A stretch of DNA of 64,000 nucleotides from Tenacibaculum dicentrarchi. GTDB taxonomy: Bacteria > Bacteroidota > Bacteroidia > Flavobacteriales > Flavobacteriaceae. The notes below the pieces were generated by a model that worked only from the letters and a program-made list of their open reading frames with translations, did no database searches and had not been told where the DNA came from. The stretch spans positions 1,722,001 to 1,786,000 of the forward strand of contig NZ_OZ038524.1 in the NCBI RefSeq assembly GCF_964036635.1, in the 5' to 3' direction. The translations under genes were made by a program, and so were the position numbers. This document shows positions 54,093 through 61,056 of this stretch, one piece after another. Each line of letters begins with the position of its first letter. Positions within the stretch are counted from its first letter, which is position 1.

Positions 54093-54225
54093 TGCTAACA
54101 ACATATATAATTTATTGCTAGTGCTTATCTACTTACGAAAATCCTTAGGGGATTTTCTATTCCGTTTTTATTTAATATATTTAGAACTTGAAATACGCAA
54201 CAAACCATATATAAAACCGTTAACC
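54093..54225 (+). repeat. attC site 62, type Ib
   Basis: R'' TGCTAAC at 54093-54099 and R' GTTAACC at 54219-54225. Closes cassette 62; start GTTAGCACCA matches end TGGTGCTAAC exactly. Confidence 0.87.
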
Positions 54226-54667
54226 TGCATTAAGCCAAATTACACGGAATATTAACGTAATTAAGCGTTTTCGAAAAGTAAAATCCTGACAAAGATTACG
54301 TGAATCTGTTTGTAATGAAAATAGCCGACTTTCTAGCTCATTTGCGCAGTAGAAACGGAATCGTAAAACAGCAGATTTTGAAAAATATTACGTAAGATTT
54401 TGCTTATAATTCCGAAATAAAACCGCAGACTTTTTAGCTCGTTTACGCAATCGAAAATAAAAATGAAAAAATGTTCGGAATATCCCCGATTTTAGATTTT
54501 TTCACGTAAGTTTATATGAAAATTTAGACAAGTTAAACGCCCAATAAAAACGCTGAAAAATATGTGATTTTATAACGGTATTTTAATTAAAAAAGAAAAA
54601 ACGCATGTTAACAAAGTGTATGAGCGCATATTTTCCTGGCGGAAAAATACGCCACATACACTAGGCG
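54220..54667 (+). mobile_element. ORF-less cassette 63, family B
   Basis: A 448-bp family B unit; a diverged copy (AAACCGCAGAC in the second repeat, end ACGCATGTTAAC). No gene seen. Confidence 0.85.
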
Positions 54668-54673
54668 TTACCA
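54606..54673 (+). repeat. attC site 63, type II (short)
   Basis: R'' TGTTAAC at 54606-54612, a variant of the usual CGTTAAC; R' GTTACCA at 54667-54673. Closes cassette 63. Confidence 0.86.
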
Positions 54674-54691
54674 CACATTTGAAAAAATACA

Positions 54692-56023
54692 ATGGAACTA
54701 ACCACAATTAATGAAATTAGAGAACTGAGAAATCAAATACGAGGAAGTATTAAATCTCTAAACTTGAACGAATATAAATCATTAGAATACGGAAATGAAA
54801 ATGAATATAATTTTCGTGGTTTAGTTGGTGGTATTGAAGCATTATTAACTGACATATCTACTTTAACTCAGTATCCAAGCAAATTTGTGAAAGTTTCAAC
54901 TTATACAGAACGAACAAACATAAGAGCCTATTTAACTACAATAAATTCTTATATAGAAAGCCCAAATAATTATATAACACATTTTGAGGCTTTAAAAATT
55001 CTTTTGAGAAATTATGACGTAAGATATTTTAGTGAAAGACATTTAGAGTTTGAAAAAGAAATTGAAGAAGTTAGAAAAGTCAAATTACAACTTCAACAAA
55101 TTCTAGTAGAAGTAAAAGAAGTAAATAGTAGTATTGACGAAAGAAAAGAATCAATTGACGATAAACTAGATAGTAGTACTGAAAAACTTACTGAAATTGA
55201 AACAGAATTAGAAAAAATAACAGGAAGAAAAAACGAATTAATTGAAGAATCAGAAACTCTTCAAACGATAAATACAGAACTAAAAGCAATTAAGGAAAGT
55301 GCTTCTGAAAACTTAGACGAAATAACAACCTCATTAACAGAAAGCAAAGGAAACGAAAAATTAATTACTTCATTTGCAAGTAAAGTACAAGACAGAGAGA
55401 AAAGGTTAGACGAATTAGAATTAAACACTAAAACAAATAATGAAAAGCTTGCGGAATATGAAACGGAAAGAAAATCGATTTTAAAGCAAGCAAATCAATT
55501 AATTGAATCTTCTAAAAAAGCTTTGAACTACACAACAGCTGAGGGTATTAGTGCTTCTTTTCAAGAACAGTATAAAAATTCAAACAGTTTGAAAATACTT
55601 GGAAGTTGGATATTAGGAGCAGTTGTTTGTTTACTAGGGACAATAGCATTAGGAATTTGGATTTTAAAGAATAGCAATGATAGTATTGGAATTATAATTG
55701 GTAGAATATCACTTTTACCACTACCAATTATAGGAGCAATATTCTGTGCGAATCAATTTACTAAACAGAAAAACATAATTGAAGATTACGCTTATAAAAT
55801 GGTTCTTTCAAAGGCAATAGTAGGTTTTTCTGAACAATTAAAGAAAAATGGAACAGAAGGTAATGGAGAATATGTTCATTACATTAAAACAGCTCTAGTT
55901 GAAATTCATAAAGACCCATTAAGAAAAAGAGAAAAAACAAAACCAACTGAAACAAAAGAGATAAATTTTAAAGATTTAATAGAGGTTGCAGAACGTATTG
56001 TTAAATTAACAAAAGTTCAATAA
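54692..56023 (+). CDS. coiled-coil protein with two C-terminal TM segments, 443 aa
   Basis: A soluble helical N-terminal domain (1-110) is followed by a long coiled coil at about 120-275 (EKEIEEVRKVKLQLQQILVE, ESETLQTINTELKAIKES). Two membrane segments follow at about 305-325 (ILGSWILGAVVCLLGTIALG) and 335-352 (GIIIGRISLLPLPIIGAIF), then a cytoplasmic tail. No family recognised; the layout is that of membrane-tethered sensor or effector proteins. Sole gene of cassette 64, with the same start and end tags as cassette 26. Confidence 0.75.
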   Translation: MELTTINEIRELRNQIRGSIKSLNLNEYKSLEYGNENEYNFRGLVGGIEALLTDISTLTQYPSKFVKVSTYTERTNIRAYLTTINSYIESPNNYITHFEALKILLRNYDVRYFSERHLEFEKEIEEVRKVKLQLQQILVEVKEVNSSIDERKESIDDKLDSSTEKLTEIETELEKITGRKNELIEESETLQTINTELKAIKESASENLDEITTSLTESKGNEKLITSFASKVQDREKRLDELELNTKTNNEKLAEYETERKSILKQANQLIESSKKALNYTTAEGISASFQEQYKNSNSLKILGSWILGAVVCLLGTIALGIWILKNSNDSIGIIIGRISLLPLPIIGAIFCANQFTKQKNIIEDYAYKMVLSKAIVGFSEQLKKNGTEGNGEYVHYIKTALVEIHKDPLRKREKTKPTETKEINFKDLIEVAERIVKLTKVQ

Positions 56024-56030
56024 AAACGTG

Positions 56031-56161
56031 TGGTAACACCGTATATAATTTATTGCTAGTGCTAGCCTACTTACGAAAATCCTTAGGGGATTTTCTATTC
56101 CGTTTTATTTACTAAATTAGTTGCTCGAAACACGCAACAAACCATATACAAAACGTTAGCT
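56031..56161 (+). repeat. attC site 64, type I
   Basis: R'' TGGTAAC at 56031-56037 and R' GTTAGCT at 56155-56161. Closes cassette 64. Confidence 0.86.
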
Positions 56162-56658
56162 TTCATTAACAAAAAATACGCAAAAATTGAAAAAATAAAG
56201 CGGTTTAAAAAAGTAGAATCCTGATAAATATTACGCAATTAGAAATGGAATTTTAACGCAGAATATTTTGAAAAATATTACGTAAGAATCTGTCCGCAAT
56301 TATGAAATAGAAACGGCAGACTTTAGCCTGTTTATGCAATCGGAAATGAAAAACTGTGGGATTCTGACAAATATTACGCAAGAATCTGTCTGTAATTCTG
56401 AAATGAAAATGGCGGACTTTTAGCCTGTTTGCGAAATTAGGAATGAAAATTTAGACAAGTTAAACGCCGAATAAAAACGCTGAAAATATGTGATTTTATA
56501 ACAGTATTTTAATTGTAAAAAAAATTAACGAAAAGCTAACAACGTATATAAAAAATGCTTAATTTAGTCATAATACAAAAGTCAGTGCCGTTTTGCTACA
56601 TCTGATTTTCCTGCGGAAAATCCTCGTACACAAAACAGCACTTTTCATATACTAACCG
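56156..56658 (+). mobile_element. ORF-less cassette 65, family A
   Basis: A 503-bp family A unit with a type III attC and a leader variant (CATTAACAAAAAATACGC). No gene seen. Confidence 0.85.
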
Positions 56659-56664
56659 TTGGCT
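56534..56664 (+). repeat. attC site 65, type III
   Basis: R'' AGCTAAC at 56534-56540 and R' GTTGGCT at 56658-56664. Closes cassette 65. Confidence 0.85.
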
Positions 56665-56688
56665 GTAATACCAAAAATTAACTAATTA

Positions 56689-57498
56689 ATGAAAAGTTTA
56701 CTTGAAGAAAGATTGGAGGAAAAATATATTGATGCCGATAAATATATTTTAATACTTAAAAAATATAAACTTGAATATTTCATTAATAAAGTTATAACAA
56801 CTATTGAAAACACAAAAAACGAAGAAGATATAGTTTCAATATCAAACACAATTCTGACAAATGTTAATGAAAATCTAAAAGGAATAAAGTCAAGTAATGA
56901 TAAAAAAACTATAAAATACTTATTAAGCCATATTTTTAACGACTATATCATAAACTTAGATAAAAATATGTCTAAGGATTTCATACCTTCCCTAATTCAA
57001 AACTTTAAAAGAACCTGTGAATTATCAGGATATGATTTTGATGAATTAATACAACTTCTAAAATTAGATTTTAATATTAATCTTGATATTAAAAAAGTAG
57101 AGAAAATAGAAAACAAAATATACTATCAATGGAATAAAAAAGACTATGAATTAGATACTTTTGTCAAGGATTTAAAAGATAGAAAAATTATCAATAGTAT
57201 TAAAGAGTTTAAATCACTCTTCAAAAAAAAAGGGAATAATCATTACACTATAAATTGCTCAAAAATTGACGAGTTACTTCTAATTTTTGTAATTCTTTAC
57301 GAGTTAAAAATTATATCTCCTAAAAACACAAATGGTTACTTAAAACCTTTATTTAAATACGGAATAGACAATCAAGGAAAATTTTCATTTAAAAAAGAAC
57401 CTAATAAACATCACGAAATACTAAAGAGAAATAGAATAAAATATAATAATGATAAAGAAAAAATCAGCAAATGGGTTAAATCAATTATTGACAATTAG
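56689..57498 (+). CDS. hypothetical protein, 269 aa
   Basis: A soluble, lysine-rich, helical protein with no signal peptide or TM segment and no recognised family. The C-terminal part (KGNNHYTINCSKIDELLLIF, then NGYLKPLFKYGI) has the look of a small wHTH-like or RteC-type C-terminal module, common in Bacteroidota, but this is a weak impression. First gene of cassette 66, 31 nt from the crossover base, 74 nt upstream of an LRAT-like gene. Confidence 0.68.
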   Translation: MKSLLEERLEEKYIDADKYILILKKYKLEYFINKVITTIENTKNEEDIVSISNTILTNVNENLKGIKSSNDKKTIKYLLSHIFNDYIINLDKNMSKDFIPSLIQNFKRTCELSGYDFDELIQLLKLDFNINLDIKKVEKIENKIYYQWNKKDYELDTFVKDLKDRKIINSIKEFKSLFKKKGNNHYTINCSKIDELLLIFVILYELKIISPKNTNGYLKPLFKYGIDNQGKFSFKKEPNKHHEILKRNRIKYNNDKEKISKWVKSIIDN

Positions 57499-57542
57499 TG
57501 GACAAGTATAATTGTCTATTAAATATTAGTGTATTTATATAG

Positions 57543-57550
57543 TAGATTTG
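57543..57550 (+). promoter_or_regulatory. possible internal promoter -7 box
   Basis: TAGATTTG lies 22 nt before the LRAT-like gene start. No well-spaced TTG -33 box is seen. An inverted repeat GACAA/TTGTC at 57501-57516 lies upstream. Confidence 0.35.
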
Positions 57551-57572
57551 TGAACTAATCAAAAAAAATAAA

Positions 57573-58079
57573 ATGAATTTAACAACATTTACAACTAATT
57601 ATCAATTAGAAGAAACAGATGCGATTGTTTTAAAAAAATCTTTTTTAGGAATGGTTGACCATTATGTTATATATATGGGTAAACGAGAAAATAGACCTAT
57701 TTTCATAGCAAACTTTCAAGATGGTATAAAAGAGATCCCTTACTATGAAATCCAAAAATATTTAAATAAATATCAACCTGAAAGAATTGAGCGTTTTCAA
57801 GGAAGTTACGAAGAAAGGGCAATTGCCTTTAAAAGAGCGGTCTCAAGAATTGGAGAAAAAGCATATAATTATGTAAGTAATAATTGTGAACACTTTAAAA
57901 ATTGGGTTCATTATGGCGAAAATTACAGCAAACAAGTAAATGCCGTAGGAAACGGTGCTATAGTAACGGGGTTAACAGTTGGTACAATTGGTTTAGCTAA
58001 AAAAAATAAGACTACTGCTATTGTTGGCGCAAGTATTATCATCCTTGGAGGAATTTTAAAGAAACTATCTAACAATTAA
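57573..58079 (+). CDS. LRAT-domain (NlpC/P60-like) acyltransferase/hydrolase with C-terminal TM
   Basis: A 168-residue protein. VDHYVIYMG (His at about 30) and SNNCEHFKNWVHYGE (Cys at about 106) form the permuted NlpC/P60 papain-like core of LRAT/HRASLS proteins. A hydrophobic C-terminus follows (about 132-163; AIVTGLTVGTIG, TTAIVGASIIILGGIL). Such proteins transfer or cleave acyl groups on lipids; a C-terminal membrane segment is typical. Found with an unknown partner in cassette 66, it may act as a membrane-lipid effector (inference). Confidence 0.82.
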   Translation: MNLTTFTTNYQLEETDAIVLKKSFLGMVDHYVIYMGKRENRPIFIANFQDGIKEIPYYEIQKYLNKYQPERIERFQGSYEERAIAFKRAVSRIGEKAYNYVSNNCEHFKNWVHYGENYSKQVNAVGNGAIVTGLTVGTIGLAKKNKTTAIVGASIIILGGILKKLSNN

Positions 58080-58089
58080 AAAGTACTAC

Positions 58090-58222
58090 AGCCAACACCG
58101 TGTATAATTAATTGCTGGTTTCGGCTCACTTTGGAAAATCCTACGGATTTTCAGCGTTCGATTTTTATTTACTAAATTTATTACTTGAACATCGCAACTA
58201 ATCATACACCAAACCGTTAACC
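58090..58222 (+). repeat. attC site 66, type I variant
   Basis: R'' AGCCAAC at 58090-58096 and R' GTTAACC at 58216-58222. L arms GTGTATAATTAATTGC and CAACTAATCATACAC. Closes cassette 66. Confidence 0.86.
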
Positions 58223-58665
58223 TGCATTAAGCCAAATTACACGGAATATTAACGGAATTAAGCGTTTTCGAAAAGTAAAATCCTGACAAAGATTACGTGA
58301 ATCTGTTTGTAATGAAAATAGCGGACTTTCTAGCTCGTTTGCGCAATAGAAACGGAATCGTAAAACAGTAGGTTTTGAAAAATATCACGTAAGATTTTGC
58401 TTATAATTCCGAAATGAAAATGGCGGACTTTTTAGCTCGTTTACGTAATCGAAAATAAAAATGAAAAAATGTTCGGAATATCCCCGATTTTAGATTTTTT
58501 AGCGTAAGTTTATATGAAAATTTAGACAAGTTAAACGCCGAATAAAAACGCTGAAAAATGTGTGATTTTATAACGGTATTTTAATTAAAAAAGAAAAAAC
58601 GCACGTTAACAAAGTGTATGAGCGCATATTTTCCTGGCGGAAAAATACGCCACATACACATGACG
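58217..58665 (+). mobile_element. ORF-less cassette 67, family B
   Basis: A 449-bp family B unit; attC spacer ACACATGACGTT. Followed by D, B and B units, the longest gene-less run here (about 1.85 kb). No gene seen. Confidence 0.85.
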
Positions 58666-58671
58666 TTGCAA
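58604..58671 (+). repeat. attC site 67, type II (short)
   Basis: R'' CGTTAAC at 58604-58610 and R' GTTGCAA at 58665-58671. Closes cassette 67. Confidence 0.87.
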
Positions 58672-59171
58672 TTAATGGCGGAATTTCAGCCTGAAATTCC
58701 TAATTAGTGATTTATCTTTTCTAGAAATTAATATTGAATAATATTGCGCTGGAAAAATTGAAAATGACTGCTACTCTATTTTTAGATAGTAAACCCTAAA
58801 AAAGAGAAAAAACAGAATTGAACGCTGAAAAATAAAGCGTGAATAAATAAGCGGAAATTAATTAGGGCGGAGTTTTAAGCTGAAACGTGAAAAAAACAGA
58901 ATTGAACGCTGAAAATAAAGCGTGAATAAATAGGAGGAAATTAATTAAAGCGGAGTTTTAAGTAGAAACGTAAAAAAAAGAAATAGAAATAAAACGGAAA
59001 AATTGAAAATTAAGAAATGAGAAATTTAGTTAGAAAATCACTAATTGCAACAACATATATAATTTATTGCTAGTGTTTATCTACTTACGAAAATCCTTAG
59101 GGGATTTTCTATTCCGTTTTTATTTAATATATTTAGAACTTGAAACACGCAACAAACCATATATAAAACCG
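58666..59171 (+). mobile_element. ORF-less cassette 68, family D
   Basis: A 506-bp family D unit with the 5' hairpin and two tandem repeats. Tags GTTGCAATTAATG / CACTAATTGCAAC again differ from other D copies in a compensated way. No gene seen. Confidence 0.82.
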
Positions 59172-59177
59172 TTAACC
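59045..59177 (+). repeat. attC site 68, type Ib
   Basis: R'' TTGCAAC at 59045-59051 and R' GTTAACC at 59171-59177. Closes cassette 68. Confidence 0.85.
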
Positions 59178-59621
59178 TGCATTAAGCCAAATTACACGAA
59201 ATATTAACGTAATTAAACATTTTCGAAAAGTAAAATTCTGACAAAGATTACGTGAATCTGTTTGTAATGAAAACAGCGGATTTCCTAGCTTATTTGCGCA
59301 ATCAAAACGGAATTGTAAAACAGCAGATTTTGAAAAATATCACGCAAGAATTTGTCTATAATTCCGAAATGAAAATGGCGGACTTTTTAGCTCGTTTACG
59401 CAATCGAAAATAAAAATGAAAAAATGTTCTGAATATTCCCAATTTTAGATTTTTTAGCGTAAGTTTATATGAAAATTTAGACAAGTTAAACGCCGAATAA
59501 AAACGCTGAAAAATATGTGATTTTATAACGGTATTTTAATTAAAAAAGAAAAAAACGCACGTTAACAAAGTGTATGAGCGCATATTTTCCTGGCGGAAAA
59601 ATACGCCACATACACTAGGCG
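59172..59621 (+). mobile_element. ORF-less cassette 69, family B (holds a 48-codon frame)
   Basis: A 450-bp family B unit. Unlike other copies, an ATG at 59267 opens a 48-codon frame to a TAA at 59411-59413, spanning both repeat units (each contains ADFLA-LRN). In other copies the same frame is closed by TAG or TAA at former CAG/CAA positions. Whether this frame is translated is unknown. Confidence 0.82.
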
Positions 59622-59627
59622 TTAACC
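59560..59627 (+). repeat. attC site 69, type II (short)
   Basis: R'' CGTTAAC at 59560-59566 and R' GTTAACC at 59621-59627. Closes cassette 69. Confidence 0.87.
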
Positions 59628-60069
59628 TGCATTAAGCCAAGTTACACGGAATATTAACGTAATTAAGCGTTTTCGAAAAGTAAAATCCTGACAAAGATTA
59701 CGTGAATCTGTTTGTAATGAAAACAGCGGACTTTCTAGCTCGTTTACGCAATAGAAACGGAATCGTAAAACAGCAGATTTTAAAAAATATCACGTAAGAA
59801 TTTGTCTATAATTCCGAAATAAAACCGTAGATTTTTTAGCTCGTTTACGCAATCGAAAATAAAAATGAAAAAATGTTCGGAATATTCCCGATTTTAGATT
59901 TTTTAGCGTAAGTTTATATGAAAATTTAGACAAGTTAAACGCCGAATAAAAATGCTGAAAAATATGTGATTTTATAACGGTATTTTAATTAAAAAAGAAA
60001 AAACGCACGTTAACAAAGTGTATGAGCGCATATTTTCCTGGCGGAAAAATACGCCACATACACTAGGCG
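59622..60069 (+). mobile_element. ORF-less cassette 70, family B
   Basis: A 448-bp family B unit in tandem with cassette 69. No gene seen. Confidence 0.85.
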
Positions 60070-60075
60070 TTAGTA
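60008..60075 (+). repeat. attC site 70, type II (short)
   Basis: R'' CGTTAAC at 60008-60014 and R' GTTAGTA at 60069-60075. Closes cassette 70. Confidence 0.87.
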
Positions 60076-60095
60076 GCAATTAAAGAAAAAACTTC

Positions 60096-60899
60096 ATGAT
60101 AAAATGTTGGATATGTGAAAAAAAAGAAGCAAATTCTGATGAACATAAGTTTAAAGCATCTGATATAAAAAGAAATTTAGGAAAAAAGTTTAAAGCAAAA
60201 TTTATTTCAAATGATATAAAACCTTTAAACACCTATAAAGATAAATCAATTAAATTCAATAATATTTTATGTATTGAATGTAATAATAATTTAACTCGAC
60301 CACACGATAATGCGTATGATAAGTTTGCTCGATATATCGAAAAAAACTATGAAACGTTATTTAATCAAAATTATATTGATTTTGAACAAATTTATGGAGA
60401 GAATTGGCAAAATGAAAAATCGAACTTATACAAATATTATGCTAAACATTCAGGTTGCAGATTAAAAAGTATCCATAATAAAATAGACTTATCTGATTTA
60501 TCTAAATTTATCACTGAAGGTAAAATACCTGAAACATTCACATTACAATTTGAGATTAAAGAACATATAAGAATGATAATAAAATATATGGAAATAATGA
60601 AATCTCATAAATATACTCATATGTTTATGAGTCCATTAATTGAATTTATCTATAATGAAAGTAAAATTTATGGTGGCTGGATTTCTTATGAATGGATTTC
60701 CATTAATTGGGTTTTATCAAATCAAATAAACCAAAAGAAAAAAATTAAAATAGAAAAACAAATTGAACCATTGATAATTACTAAAATTACGAATATAAAA
60801 ACTCCTAAAAATGCAACGGCTGACGAAATATTGATTTCAGCAGAATATGGTAAATACAAAGTTGAAAACCTTAAAGAGCATATAAAAACGATAATATAA
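60096..60899 (+). CDS. HNH-type nuclease-like protein
   Basis: A 267-residue protein. The N-terminus has CWIC (C4, C7), then SDEHKFK (E16-H17), then ILCIECNNNLTRPHDNAYDKFARY near 62-84. This CxxC...EH...CxxCN...D..F arrangement is that of zinc-supported HNH nucleases. The remaining two-thirds are unassigned and could be a specificity or effector module. Sole gene of cassette 71, with the ATG 27 nt after the crossover base and no promoter. A DNA-cleaving defence role is likely from context. Confidence 0.75.
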   Translation: MIKCWICEKKEANSDEHKFKASDIKRNLGKKFKAKFISNDIKPLNTYKDKSIKFNNILCIECNNNLTRPHDNAYDKFARYIEKNYETLFNQNYIDFEQIYGENWQNEKSNLYKYYAKHSGCRLKSIHNKIDLSDLSKFITEGKIPETFTLQFEIKEHIRMIIKYMEIMKSHKYTHMFMSPLIEFIYNESKIYGGWISYEWISINWVLSNQINQKKKIKIEKQIEPLIITKITNIKTPKNATADEILISAEYGKYKVENLKEHIKTII

Positions 60900-60904
60900 A
60901 CTGC

Positions 60905-61034
60905 CACTAACACCGTATATAATTTATTGCTAGTACTCACCTACTTACGAAAATCCTTAGGGGATTTTCTATCCCGTTTTTATTTACTAAATTAGTTGCT
61001 CGAAACGCAACAAATCATATACAAAACGTTGGGC
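60905..61034 (+). repeat. attC site 71, type I
   Basis: R'' CACTAAC at 60905-60911 and R' GTTGGGC at 61028-61034. Closes cassette 71. Confidence 0.86.
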
Positions 61035-61056
61035 TTAATACGAAAAAACAACTCAA

